Position numbers and translations under genes: made by a program. The notes below the pieces were generated by a model. That model worked only from the letters and a program-made list of their open reading frames with translations. It searched no databases and was not told the origin of the DNA. This document shows positions 1 to 8,935 of a stretch of 64,000 nucleotides of DNA, in pieces. Origin of the DNA: Pseudomonas sp. RC10 (GTDB lineage: Bacteria; Pseudomonadota; Gammaproteobacteria; Pseudomonadales; Pseudomonadaceae); assembly GCF_038397775.1 (NCBI RefSeq), contig NZ_CP151650.1, positions 2,976,001-3,040,000 of the forward strand, written 5' to 3'. Each line of letters opens with the position of its first letter. Within the stretch, counting starts at the first letter, position 1.

Positions 1-820
1 ACACGGCGTGGATCGGTTCGCGGTCGCCGGGGTTGTAGTCTTCCAGCAGGGGAACGAGCAGACCGCGTTCGATGTCCTCGGCCACGGAGAACGCGCCGAT
101 GCGCGCGATGCCCGCGCCGAGTATCGCCAGTTGTGAAAGCGCTTCACCGCTGCTGCATTCGAGGCTGCCGCTGACTTTAAGGGAAAAATGTTCGCCGTTG
201 CGACAGAACGGCCAACCGTCTGCGACGCGGCGAAAATTGAAGCGCAAGCAGTTGTGGCGGGTGAGGTCTTCGGGTTCGAGGGGCAGGCCGTGTTGTTCGA
301 CATAGCCGGGGGAGGCGACGATCACCTGGCCGGTTTCGCCGATGCAGCGGGCAGTCAAGGGGCTGTCGGGCAGGTCACCGAAGCGGATCGCCACGTCGGC
401 CTGGCCCGCGAGAATGTCGACGATTTCATCGCCCAGGGTCAGATCCACGAGGATTTCCGGGTACTGCGCGCTGAACGCGGCGATCAGCGGCACGATGGTA
501 AGGCGACCGTGTGCCAGCGCTGCGCTGACCCTCAGGCGCCCTCGTGGGACACCTTGGCTTGTGATGGCTTCTTCGACTTCGGCCATGTCCGCCAGAATGC
601 GCCGCGCACCGCGCAGGTACGTTTCGCCTTCGGCGGTGAGGGCAATCGCCCGGGTCGTGCGCAACAGCAGGCGGGTTCCAATGCGTTGCTCGGTACGGGC
701 GATGATCCGGCTGACGGCCGAGGGCGTGAGGTCCAGTGCCCGGGCAGCCGCTGAGAAGCTTCCCGTCTGGGCCACCTTGGCGAACACCTCCATCTCACCC
801 GACTTACCGTTGAGGTCCAT
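1..820 (-). CDS. LysR-family transcriptional regulator (C-terminus off left edge)
   Basis: Cytoplasmic DNA-binding regulator of the LysR family, CrgA-like subgroup. The ATG at 818-820 follows an AGGAG box. It opens MDLNGKSGEMEVFAKVAQTG, a typical winged helix-turn-helix N-terminus with the SAAARALDLTPSAVSR recognition region. A substrate-binding domain follows, with segments such as 'IRFGDLPDS' and 'ECSSGEALSQLAILGAGIAR'. About 273 codons are visible and the family is usually near 300, so only the last 20-30 residues are missing. It is divergent from the MFS gene at 915 across about 95 bases holding a dyad, so it probably controls that pump. The effector is unknown. Confidence 0.9.
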   Translation of the reverse strand, partial: MDLNGKSGEMEVFAKVAQTGSFSAAARALDLTPSAVSRIIARTEQRIGTRLLLRTTRAIALTAEGETYLRGARRILADMAEVEEAITSQGVPRGRLRVSAALAHGRLTIVPLIAAFSAQYPEILVDLTLGDEIVDILAGQADVAIRFGDLPDSPLTARCIGETGQVIVASPGYVEQHGLPLEPEDLTRHNCLRFNFRRVADGWPFCRNGEHFSLKVSGSLECSSGEALSQLAILGAGIARIGAFSVAEDIERGLLVPLLEDYNPGDREPIHAV

Positions 821-851
821 TTGTGCTCCTGACGCAAAAGTGCTTGTACAG

Positions 852-877
852 AAAGCGGTCTACCGCCTTTAAAGCGG
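852..877. promoter_or_regulatory. Candidate LysR operator in the divergent gap
   Basis: The gap between the LysR gene and the MFS gene holds an inverted repeat, GCGGT-CT-ACCGC at 855-866. Its flanks (AAA before, TTT after) extend the symmetry, and a further direct AAAGCGG copy follows at 871-877. Its position fits a regulator-binding site shared by both promoters. Binding is inferred only. Confidence 0.4.
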
Positions 878-914
878 TGATCGTAGCATTTGCGGCATAG
901 ATAAGGAGCTTCTC

Positions 915-2081
915 ATGCGTATCAATCCACCCCTCATCGCGCTCTCGATCGGTGCCTTTGGCATCGGCGTGACCGAGTTTGCGCCCATGGGCATGTTGCC
1001 CGGTATTGCCGCCGACCTCGGCGTTTCCATCCCAACCGCCGGGCTGCTGGTCAGCGCCTATGCATTGGGCGTGCTCATCGGCGCGCCCCTGATGACCCTG
1101 ACCACCGGAAAAATTCCACGGCGTGCTCTGCTGATCGGCTTGATGGCCATTTTCACGTTGGGCAACCTGATGTCGGCGCTGGCGACCAACTACGAAAGTC
1201 TGCTCATCGCCCGGGTGGTGACCTCACTGAACCACGGCGCGTTTTTCGGCATTGGCTCGATTGTCGCTGCCAGCGTGGTGGCGCTTGAGAAACGGGCAGG
1301 GGCCGTCGCCGCCATGTTCATGGGGCTGACCATCGCTACGATTGGCGGGGTGCCGCTGGCCAGTTGGTTCGGCGAAATGCTGGGTTGGCGAACGGCGTTC
1401 TGGGGCATTGCCGGTCTCGGTTTTGTGGCAATGATTTCCCTCTGGTTCGCCTTGCCTAACCTGCCGCTGCCGAAGAGTGACGGCGTGATGGCGGAGGTTC
1501 GGGTGTTGCTCCGGGGATCGGTGCTGTCTGCCTTGGCGCTGACGGTCATCGGCTCGGGCGCGATGTTCACGGTGTTCACCTACATCGCGCCGATCCTGCA
1601 AAGTGAAACCCACGCCTCCACCGGGTTCATTACCGCCATGCTGGTGCTGTTCGGTGTGGGCCTGACGCTGGGCAATGTGTGGGGTGGCAAGGCGGCGGAT
1701 CGCTCGGTCGACCGGACATTGATCGTCTCGCTGGTGGTGTTGATCGTGGTGTTGCTGGCGTTCTCGGTGCTCATGCGCTGGCCGCTGCCGACCGCGCTGG
1801 CGATTCTGGTCTGGGGCGCGGCGAGCTTTGCCTTGGTGCCGCCGTTGCAGATGCGGGTGATGGAAGCCGCGAAAGACGCACCGAACCTGGCCTCGGCGGT
1901 GAACATCGGCGCGTTCAACTTCGGCAATGCCATCGGTGCTGTGTTGGGCGGCGCGGTGATCAATGCGGGTCTGGGCTACCCCGCGATTTCGCTGGCGGGA
2001 GCCATGATGGCGGGGCTGGGCCTGTTGATGGTGTTGGGGTTTGCCTGGCGCGCGCGGTCCCGCTCGGTAGGGTATGCCTGA
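915..2081 (+). CDS. MFS efflux transporter, DHA1/AraJ-YdhP type
   Basis: Twelve-helix inner-membrane drug/sugar:proton antiporter of the major facilitator superfamily, 388 residues, close to family length. The N-terminus (IGAFGIGVTEFAPMGMLPGI) is the hallmark of the AraJ/YdhP/ChlR group. 'GKIPRRALLIG' is the loop 2-3 motif A region. The start has AAGGAG about eight bases upstream. It is transcribed away from the LysR gene at the left edge. The substrate cannot be read from sequence; export of a small hydrophilic or toxic compound is the family expectation. Confidence 0.9.
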   Translation: MRINPPLIALSIGAFGIGVTEFAPMGMLPGIAADLGVSIPTAGLLVSAYALGVLIGAPLMTLTTGKIPRRALLIGLMAIFTLGNLMSALATNYESLLIARVVTSLNHGAFFGIGSIVAASVVALEKRAGAVAAMFMGLTIATIGGVPLASWFGEMLGWRTAFWGIAGLGFVAMISLWFALPNLPLPKSDGVMAEVRVLLRGSVLSALALTVIGSGAMFTVFTYIAPILQSETHASTGFITAMLVLFGVGLTLGNVWGGKAADRSVDRTLIVSLVVLIVVLLAFSVLMRWPLPTALAILVWGAASFALVPPLQMRVMEAAKDAPNLASAVNIGAFNFGNAIGAVLGGAVINAGLGYPAISLAGAMMAGLGLLMVLGFAWRARSRSVGYA

Positions 2082-2092
2082 CAAGGCGAGTG

Positions 2093-2130
2093 CGCCCGGA
2101 TGTGCTGCCACGCCGCAGCACATCCGGGCG
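2093..2130. terminator. Perfect 16-bp hairpin between convergent genes
   Basis: Arms 2093-2108 and 2115-2130 are perfect reverse complements (16 bp, GC-rich) around the 6-base loop CACGCC. They lie between the MFS stop at 2081 and the ABC exporter stop at 2146, which converge. There is no T tract on either side, so it is not a textbook intrinsic terminator. It could serve as a bidirectional transcript end or mRNA-stabilising stem. Confidence 0.6.
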
Positions 2131-2145
2131 AAGCGGTGCCCGTCG

Positions 2146-4002
2146 TTATTCCATCGCTTCCGCGACCCCCTGATCCTCCCCCAGAAACCCGCCGCTCTGG
2201 TGCTGCCAGAGCCGTGCGTAGGTGCCGTTCTTTTCGAGCAATTCGGCGTGAGTGCCTTGTTCGATGATCCGGCCTTCATCCATGACGATCAGCCGATCCA
2301 TCGCCGCGATGGTGGACAGCCGGTGGGCGATGGCGATCACGGTCTTGCCCTGCATCATTTCATCGAGGCTTTCCTGAATGGCGACCTCGACTTCCGAATC
2401 CAGCGCGCTGGTGGCTTCGTCCAGCAGCAGGATCGGCGCGTTCTTGAGCATCACTCGCGCGATTGCCACGCGTTGGCGCTGGCCGCCGGAGAGTTTGATG
2501 CCGCGTTCGCCGACCAGCGTGTCGTAGCCAGAGTGGCCTTGCTTGTCGCTCAACTGACGGATAAACCCATCGGCCTGGGCCATGCGGGCGGCTTCGTAAA
2601 CGTGCTCGTCGGTGGCGTCGGGCCGGCCGTAGGCGATGTTGTCGCGGATGGAGCGGTGCAGCAGCGAGGTGTCCTGCGTGACCATGCCGATAGCGCTGCG
2701 CAGGCTGTCCTGAGTGACGTGGGCGATATCTTGGCCATCGATGTGAATCCGGCCTTTGTCCACATCATAGAAGCGCAGCAGCAAGTTGATCAGCGTGGAT
2801 TTGCCGGCGCCGGAACGACCCACCAGGCCGATCTTTTCACCCGCACGAATGCTCAGGCTCAAGCCGTCGAGCACCTGGCGTTCGCCGTTGTAGTTAAAGC
2901 TCACGTTGTCGAAGGTGACGGCGCCGCCGGAGGTCGCCAGTACACTTGCGTCGGGCGCGTCCTGCACCTTGGGGCCGCGCGTGAAAGTGGTCATGCCGTC
3001 CTGCACGGTGCCGATGCTCTCGAACAGCGAGGTCATCTGCCACATGATCCAGTGAGACATGCCGTTGATGCGCAAGGCCATGGCCGTGATCGCCGCCACT
3101 GCACCCGCACCGACGTCGCCCTGATGCCAGAGCCACAGCGCGTAGCCACCGGCGCCGAAGATCAACCCGACCACCAGCGCCTGATTGACGATCTCGAACT
3201 GGCTCACCAGACGCATCTGGCGAAAGCCCGTGTGCTTGAAGTCTTCCATTGCCGCGCGGGCGAAGTGCGCCTCACGCTTGGAGTGAGAAAACAGCTTCAC
3301 GGTGGTGATGTTGGTGTACGCATCGGAGATGCGCCCGGTCATCGACGAACGTGCGTGGGCCTGTTCCTGCCCGACCTTGCCCAGACGCGGCACGAAGTAC
3401 CACATCGCCAGGCCAAACAGCACGATCCAGGCAATGAAAGGCAGCATCAGCTTCAGCGCGAAGCCACCGGCCAGCGCAATGATCGCGATGAAATACACGC
3501 CGATGCCGGGGGCGATTTCGATCAGGGTGAACAGCACTTCGCGCACGGCCAGGGCAGTCTGCATCACCTTCGTGGTGACCCGGCCCGAGAACTCGTCAGA
3601 AAAAAACGATAGGCTTTGCCGCAGCATCAGGCGGTGAAAGTCCCAGCGCAGCCGCAGTGGCAAGTTAATCGCCAGCACCTGGTGCTGCACCATTGTGCGC
3701 AAGGCCACCAGCCCGACGCTGGTCACCAGCACGATGCCGATGCCCCACAGTACGCGGCTTTCCTGCGCGACCGCCGCGTCTCCGCCGTCTTTCCAGGAAG
3801 AGAGCAGGTCCACCACTTGGCCCAGAAAGGAAAACAGCCAGGCTTCGTAGATCGAGACCCCGGCGCTGAGCAGGGCGAGGGCGAGCACATAGCCACGAGC
3901 GCCACGGGTGCAGGCCCACAAAAACCGCACCAGACCGTCCGGTGGCGGCGGGACTTCGTCTGGCGGGAAAGGGTCGAGCCATCGTTCAAATGCGCGAAGC
4001 AT
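2146..4002 (-). CDS. ABC exporter, fused permease and ATPase (MsbA/multidrug type)
   Basis: Half-size ABC exporter acting as a dimer in the inner membrane. The N-terminal ~320 residues form the six-helix ABC_membrane domain. The C-terminal nucleotide-binding domain has Walker A GRSGAGKST, Q-loop 'GMVTQD', signature LSGGQRQRV, Walker B ILLLDEATSALD and the H-loop 'IAHRLST'. I chose the ATG at 4002 because GGAGA lies at a good distance. ATG 4014 and GTG 4017 are in frame but lack a clear ribosome site. The substrate is unknown; lipid-linked or hydrophobic drug export is usual for this type. It is apparently monocistronic and convergent with the MFS gene. Confidence 0.92.
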   Translation of the reverse strand: MLRAFERWLDPFPPDEVPPPPDGLVRFLWACTRGARGYVLALALLSAGVSIYEAWLFSFLGQVVDLLSSWKDGGDAAVAQESRVLWGIGIVLVTSVGLVALRTMVQHQVLAINLPLRLRWDFHRLMLRQSLSFFSDEFSGRVTTKVMQTALAVREVLFTLIEIAPGIGVYFIAIIALAGGFALKLMLPFIAWIVLFGLAMWYFVPRLGKVGQEQAHARSSMTGRISDAYTNITTVKLFSHSKREAHFARAAMEDFKHTGFRQMRLVSQFEIVNQALVVGLIFGAGGYALWLWHQGDVGAGAVAAITAMALRINGMSHWIMWQMTSLFESIGTVQDGMTTFTRGPKVQDAPDASVLATSGGAVTFDNVSFNYNGERQVLDGLSLSIRAGEKIGLVGRSGAGKSTLINLLLRFYDVDKGRIHIDGQDIAHVTQDSLRSAIGMVTQDTSLLHRSIRDNIAYGRPDATDEHVYEAARMAQADGFIRQLSDKQGHSGYDTLVGERGIKLSGGQRQRVAIARVMLKNAPILLLDEATSALDSEVEVAIQESLDEMMQGKTVIAIAHRLSTIAAMDRLIVMDEGRIIEQGTHAELLEKNGTYARLWQHQSGGFLGEDQGVAEAME

Positions 4003-4133
4003 TGGGTTCTCCATCACGTTTCAGTCGGGGGATTTTGCCATTGAACGGTATCGATGAGGGGATAACCGCTCTCGCGCACCGATATCGAGAGGCGTCCTGC
4101 ACTTTCGTCTCGCATCGTCGAGCGCGTTGCGAC

Positions 4134-5915
4134 TCAGCGCACACGCAATCGACTCTGCACGGCAAGGTCCAGTGCTTTCTGCATGTCCAGCCGGGCCGAG
4201 CGCCCCACATCCTTGTCGTTCAAACGATGGTCACGCTCCGAGGGGAGGATCGGTGCCGTCAGGTCTTCTGCGTCCATGGGCTCGAAATCGTAATTGTCAC
4301 CGAGGGTCAGCGCGCTGCGCCGCAATAGCATGCGCAGCTGCTCGGGTGTCAGGTCGGGGTTGATTGACAGCATGGCCGCCACGACGCCGGTGACCATTGG
4401 CGTCGCGTAAGACGTACCGCAATGCACGGCGCCGGTCTGATCGGGGGCTTGGGTGGAGGCGTGGACGCAGGCCGAGGCCGTGATATCCACGCGCATGTCG
4501 ATGTTCGAGCTGTTGCGTTTGACCGCGTAAGCCGGGTCATCGACGGAGAGGTCGGCCCGGTCGCTTCGCTGGTGTCCGCCCACCACCAACAGCTGGTCGG
4601 TGATGAATGACGACGGCAGGCGGTACTCATCCGTGCCCGAAAACGAGGCGCCGTTCCCGGCGGAATTGATCACGATCACGTCCGGGTGTTCCTTGCGCAG
4701 CCACAGGAAAAACTCCTCCAGCAGTTCTTCGTAACCGCTCATGGCGATGCCCGAGCGCAGCAACGAATCGACGTCGTCGCCGTTGACGTTCTTCGCGCCG
4801 ACGCGGTGAATCCCCCAACTCCAGTTCAGCACCCGCACACCGTCTTCGACGAGGTTCACCGAGGCGGCAATGTTGGCGGTGATGCCTGCGTCGGAATTAC
4901 GCTCGACGATCACCTCGAAGCCGCCGCTGGCCGGGTCGAGCCCCTTGAGAAAACCCGTATTGCCGCCGTTGTCCCACGCGGCGGCAAGAATGCCCGCGAC
5001 CGTAGTGCCGTGGCCATCGGGTTTTTGCGCGTCCCGGGCGTACACGCAGGTGCGCGGCACGCTGCAATCACCGAGGTAGCCCGCGAAGTCAGCCGTGTCG
5101 AAGTCGACATCTCGCTCGATCAGGCCAATGCGCATCGGTTGAGGATGAAGGGGGGCTTGCGACGCCGGGATGCGGCGCCGGTAGTAATTCACGGCATCCA
5201 GAAAACGGTTCGCCGCCCACTCATCCGAGTCCACGTCAGGCTTGTCGGCGACCGGGCGGGGGGCGTCGGCTTCCTCGTTTTTTTCTGGCGCTGATTCTTC
5301 GACCACCACCGCGTCCACGCTGGTTTCGCTGCCCAACCGCAGCACCAGCGCGTCCCGCTCCACCAGGTTTTTCGCGGGCAGGCGCAGTTGATACAGGTTC
5401 AGCGGCGCAATGCTGCCCACCACCGTCGCGCCGTATTTGGCCGCCAGACGCGTGGCCTCCTGACGGCCATCGTGGTCCTCCTCGATCAACAGGCTCACCA
5501 GATCGACGTACGTGGTCAGGCCGTCCATGTTTTTGGCCACTTCGTTCGGTTTCGCAGCGACCACGTGGCTGCCCTGGGCGGTCAGCCACACTGCGTTGCT
5601 CGAACGGTCGCCCTGTTTCACCACCAGCGGTCCGCTGGCGTGGTCGCGCGCGTTCAGGCGGATGTTCAGGCTGTCGCCGTCGCGCTGTACCGTTTGCGCG
5701 GGTAACGGCTTGCCGTCGAGGGTCAGGGTCGCAGTGTCCGGGGTCAGGCCCCGCACCTCAGCGCACCACGTGGAATGCTCGCGGTCCAGCAGGTCGCCGC
5801 ACCGGTTCAGGCGTTCCAGCCGTAGCGGCACCTGCGCGTCGACCAGCGGGCTGAACGCCAGGAAAAAGAAGGCGCTGAAGGTGGCAAGAGAGTAGGGCAT
5901 CGGCCGATGGCTCAT
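4134..5915 (-). CDS. Exported subtilisin-like (S8) serine protease with Glu at the catalytic Asp position
   Basis: S8-family protein of 593 residues. A signal peptide ('SLATFSAFFFLAFSPLVDAQ') predicts export. Residues ~30-240 are a non-catalytic N-terminal region, including an acidic linker rich in Glu, Ala and Pro. In the catalytic domain, His302 (DGHGTTVAG) and Ser502 (CGTSYATPMV) are present, and the oxyanion Asn sits in 'VINSAGN'. The strand that normally carries the Asp (V-I-D-S-G) reads IGLIERDVD, so Glu267 occupies that place. I start at ATG 5915; ATG 5900 would give a tighter signal peptide, and no start has a strong ribosome site. It stands alone. It could be active with Glu, use Asp269, or be degenerate. 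Confidence 0.85.
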   Translation of the reverse strand: MSHRPMPYSLATFSAFFFLAFSPLVDAQVPLRLERLNRCGDLLDREHSTWCAEVRGLTPDTATLTLDGKPLPAQTVQRDGDSLNIRLNARDHASGPLVVKQGDRSSNAVWLTAQGSHVVAAKPNEVAKNMDGLTTYVDLVSLLIEEDHDGRQEATRLAAKYGATVVGSIAPLNLYQLRLPAKNLVERDALVLRLGSETSVDAVVVEESAPEKNEEADAPRPVADKPDVDSDEWAANRFLDAVNYYRRRIPASQAPLHPQPMRIGLIERDVDFDTADFAGYLGDCSVPRTCVYARDAQKPDGHGTTVAGILAAAWDNGGNTGFLKGLDPASGGFEVIVERNSDAGITANIAASVNLVEDGVRVLNWSWGIHRVGAKNVNGDDVDSLLRSGIAMSGYEELLEEFFLWLRKEHPDVIVINSAGNGASFSGTDEYRLPSSFITDQLLVVGGHQRSDRADLSVDDPAYAVKRNSSNIDMRVDITASACVHASTQAPDQTGAVHCGTSYATPMVTGVVAAMLSINPDLTPEQLRMLLRRSALTLGDNYDFEPMDAEDLTAPILPSERDHRLNDKDVGRSARLDMQKALDLAVQSRLRVR

Positions 5916-6037
5916 TAAAGAAAGGGCTGGTATTCCGACTGAAAGCCAGTGTGCTTCGTTCAATACCATGCCCAGACAACGGCCTCGGATTACCCTGGCT
6001 TCAGCGCGAGCCTACCTTCTGTGGAAAGCGCCTCGAA

Positions 6038-7225
6038 TCACACGGCGGAAGATGAGAATCTCGCGCACAGCATTGCGGCGATGCCGGCAACTATTGCGAT
6101 GAGGGCTGCGACGACGGGAATGGCCACCATCGCGTAACCCGCGGACAGCACGAGGCTGCCCGCCCAGGACCCCAGTGCCACGCCAACGTTGAACGCCGAA
6201 ATATTCAAGGTCGAGACCAGGTTGGGTGCTCCGGTGCCAAATCGCATCACGTTGACCTGGGTGACCGGGATGGCCGCGAAGGTGGCAACGCCCCACAGGA
6301 ACCAGTTGAGTTGCGATAACAGCCAGTACGGGCTGCTCCATCTCAGCGTCAGCGAAACCACCGAAATGGCGACCGCGATCAGAATCAGAGCACGATTGAC
6401 GTTCCAGTCGGCCAACTTTCCTCCGAGCAGGCTACCCACGGTCATGCCGACGCCGACCAGGAAAAGGCTTCGCGTCACGCCGTCTCCGGTGAGCCCCGTG
6501 ACGTCCCGCAACAGGGGGGCGATGAACGTGAACAACGGAAACGCGCAGCCTGTGAACAGTGCGGTCACGCCCAGCGTCGCCCATATGCGCAGATCCTTGA
6601 GCGCCCGCAGTTCTGCCCGTAGATCGGGTTTTGCATCGTTGTCGTTGGCTGGAATGAGCATCGACAGACCGATCACGGCGAGGACGCCCACGCCCGCAAT
6701 GGCCCAGAACGGAGTGCGCCAGCCGTCCCATTGCCCCAGTGCCGTGCCTATCGGAACGCCTGCGATGGTGGCCAGGGTCAAGCCGAGAAACATGGTGGCA
6801 ATGGCCGTTGCTTTGCGATGTTCCGGGACGAGATTGGCGGCCATGACTGCACCAATGCCGAAAAAAGCACCTTGCCCGAGGGACGTCACCACGCGTGCCG
6901 CCAGCAGTGAGACATAGCTCGCCGCAAGCACGCAAAGCAGGTTGCCGATCACGAACAGAACCATGAGGGCCATCAACGAGCTCTTGCGGGAAAACCGTGA
7001 CGTGATGAGGCTCATGATCGGCCCACCGACAGCGATTCCCAGTGCGTAGGCGGTGACCACCCACCCGGCCATCGGCACCGAGACCTGCAGATCGGCGGCG
7101 ATGTCAGGCAGCAAGCCCATCATCACGAATTCACACGTGCCCAGAATAAAGGTGGCGAGTGTGAGGACGAAGACGGCGATCGGAATTCGATCGTTCGCCT
7201 TGCGTATGGCTGAGGTGTCTTGCAC
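6038..7225 (-). CDS. MFS efflux transporter, DHA1/AraJ type
   Basis: Twelve-helix proton-coupled exporter of about 395 residues. Near the N-terminus it has the AraJ-group signature (ILGTCEFVMMGLLPDIAADL), and 'SRFSRKSSLM' marks motif A. I use the GTG at 7225 because AGGAG lies five bases upstream. The frame is open to 7294, but that stretch has no ribosome site and would add a non-membrane tail. The SDR gene at 7343-8083 lies 117 bases upstream on the same strand, so the two may be co-transcribed. The substrate is not readable. Confidence 0.88.
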   Translation of the reverse strand: MQDTSAIRKANDRIPIAVFVLTLATFILGTCEFVMMGLLPDIAADLQVSVPMAGWVVTAYALGIAVGGPIMSLITSRFSRKSSLMALMVLFVIGNLLCVLAASYVSLLAARVVTSLGQGAFFGIGAVMAANLVPEHRKATAIATMFLGLTLATIAGVPIGTALGQWDGWRTPFWAIAGVGVLAVIGLSMLIPANDNDAKPDLRAELRALKDLRIWATLGVTALFTGCAFPLFTFIAPLLRDVTGLTGDGVTRSLFLVGVGMTVGSLLGGKLADWNVNRALILIAVAISVVSLTLRWSSPYWLLSQLNWFLWGVATFAAIPVTQVNVMRFGTGAPNLVSTLNISAFNVGVALGSWAGSLVLSAGYAMVAIPVVAALIAIVAGIAAMLCARFSSSAV

Positions 7226-7342
7226 GTGAGCTCCTGCGACCCGTGTCGCTGCGGATAGAGAAAAAGGGAAGGAGGGGGAACGCCCTTGTTTCAAGCAAGC
7301 CCGAGGGTTTATCCACGGCCACTTCTACAAGGGCGGGCAGGC

Positions 7343-8083
7343 TTAGGCGCCGTAGCCGCCGTCGACAGCAAATCCGGCGCCAGTGATGTGCCCGGCGGTG
7401 GAACCGCTCAAAAAGGCCACCATCGCTGCAACGTCTTCGGTCTTGCCGTAGCGACCCAGCGCGATGGCGTCACGCATGGCGTCGGAACCTTCGCCGTCGG
7501 CGGGGTTCATGTCGGTGTCGGTCGGGCCGGGATGGACGATGTTGACGGTGATGCCACGCGGCCCCAAGTCCCGCGCCAGTCCCTTGGTGAAGGCAATCAG
7601 CGCCGCCTTGCTCATCGAATAGATGCTCAGGTTGGGCATCGGCACGCGCTCGGCCAGAACGCTGCCAAGGTTGATGATGCGGCCGCCGTCGGGCAAGTGC
7701 GGCAGTGCCGCCTGGCTGGCCAGGATCACCGACTTGATGTTGATGTCGACGACACTGTTCAGCGTCGCCAGATCAAGCGCCTCCAATGGCCCGTACTGGA
7801 AGATCCCGGCGTTGTTGATCAGGATGTCCAGGCCGCCCAGTGCGTCGACGGCCTGGTCGATCGAATCTTTCACCGCTTGTGGGTCGGCACTGTTGGCTTG
7901 AAACGCAAAGGCCTTGCGCCCGGTTGCGTTGATCTCTGCGACCAGCGCTTCGGCTTTGTCGCGGGACCGTTCGTAGGTAATGGCGACATCCGCACCTTCG
8001 GCAGCCAGCGCCAAGGCAATGGACTTGCCGATGCCGCGACTGGCGCCGGTCACCAAAGCTCGTTTTCCGTTAAGAGTGGACAT
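7343..8083 (-). CDS. SDR-family oxidoreductase (FabG-like)
   Basis: Classical short-chain dehydrogenase/reductase, NAD(P)-dependent, 246 residues. The nucleotide-binding motif is TGASRGIG, the structural motif NNAG, and the active site YSMSKAAL with upstream Ser in 'LGSVLAE'; it ends with the usual 'GFAVDGGYGA'. ATG 8083 follows GGAGA by seven bases and gives family length. The frame continues upstream to an ATG at 8206 that also has a fair GGAGA site, giving a possible 41-residue N-terminal extension. It lies upstream of the MFS pump gene on the same strand. The substrate is unknown. Confidence 0.88.
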   Translation of the reverse strand: MSTLNGKRALVTGASRGIGKSIALALAAEGADVAITYERSRDKAEALVAEINATGRKAFAFQANSADPQAVKDSIDQAVDALGGLDILINNAGIFQYGPLEALDLATLNSVVDINIKSVILASQAALPHLPDGGRIINLGSVLAERVPMPNLSIYSMSKAALIAFTKGLARDLGPRGITVNIVHPGPTDTDMNPADGEGSDAMRDAIALGRYGKTEDVAAMVAFLSGSTAGHITGAGFAVDGGYGA

Positions 8084-8296
8084 CTTCTTTTCTCCTGACA
8101 TAAATGAGGCGGCCGCCCTGTCACATGTGAACAGTTCAGCCGCCTGTTGGTAGTGCGTTATTACCGTGTTGATCGCCGCCAATCGACGGGTCTGAAGTCG
8201 ACGCATGTTGTCTCCATCAATCCAATGAAAGAGTTCAACCGTTATAAAAAGAGCTTGTTAAATAAGTGCGTGGTTGAACGCGAAACACCGTGCTCA

Positions 8297-8309
8297 ACTC
8301 ACTGTGAGT
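8297..8309. promoter_or_regulatory. Short dyad upstream of the SDR gene
   Basis: ACTCA-CTG-TGAGT is a perfect 13-base dyad in the 288-base non-coding gap between the SDR start (8083) and the orphan gene end (8372). It is a possible operator for the SDR gene. No other recognisable element is seen in the gap. Confidence 0.25.
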
Positions 8310-8371
8310 ACGATCGTTAACGTGAGCCGATCTAAACGTGGCCATAAGTTCAGAGACGAGCGTGCGGTGCG

Positions 8372-8935
8372 TCAGACCTTTATATGAAGATTGCCCTGTT
8401 GGGCGCTGGCAGCCTGGCCCTGTTGTTGAAGCGAGGACGTTGCACGTTGTCTGGCGTTTTGTATTCGGGCGAAGTCGTCGAGGTTCTGCAGTGCATGGAC
8501 CGTTTTGATGTAGTCCGGCACGACATGAAAACCGTATTCATCAAGGCCTGAAGTCGCGGTGCGCAGGCTCGAGATTCGTGCGGCAAAGTAATCGAGTGCA
8601 TTCATTTTCTCGTTCGGCCGTGTCTGATTGCCAAGTGCATCGAGGTGCGTTCCTGCCGCGACCATCAAATTGGCCGTGATTTTATCGATCAAGCCCAACG
8701 CATAAAGATTTTTGCTGATCAAACCTAATTCGACAGGTGTGACGGCGCTGATATCGAATTGCGAAAAGCTGGCGCCTAGCCCCAACTTCTCCAGCGCAGC
8801 GGTGTCCAGAACACCCTCCTTCTTTCCGATCTCTCTTAATACCTGTTGCGTGGTAAACGATGAACTTGCACGCGTCGTTGCACTGGCCATTTTAATGGAC
8901 ACGGCGCCAAGCGAAGTTCCGACGGCACTGGGCAT
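8372..8935 (-). CDS. Protein of unknown function, Ser/Ala-rich N-terminus
   Basis: I do not recognise this 187-residue protein. ATG 8935 follows AAGGTGA at a good distance. The first ~30 residues are rich in Ser, Ala and Thr without acidic residues. The middle (about 35-150) looks like a compact helical domain, including 'ELGLISKNLYALGLIDKITA'. The last 25 residues are Gln/Ala-rich and low-complexity. It has no signal peptide or membrane helix. It stands alone between the SDR and SRPBCC genes, on the same strand. The N-terminal composition resembles secreted substrates, but nothing nearby encodes a secretion system. Confidence 0.7.
   Translation of the reverse strand: MPSAVGTSLGAVSIKMASATTRASSSFTTQQVLREIGKKEGVLDTAALEKLGLGASFSQFDISAVTPVELGLISKNLYALGLIDKITANLMVAAGTHLDALGNQTRPNEKMNALDYFAARISSLRTATSGLDEYGFHVVPDYIKTVHALQNLDDFARIQNARQRATSSLQQQGQAASAQQGNLHIKV

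Noticed and set aside
1224..2279. Minus-strand open frame across the first MFS gene
   Set aside because: A shadow of the MFS gene, with composition typical of a reversed frame and no ribosome site.
2074..3612. Long open frame on the plus strand (over 500 codons)
   Set aside because: It lies antisense to the ABC exporter, has low-complexity His/Gln/Asp-rich sequence typical of the opposite strand of GC-rich genes, and has no family features.
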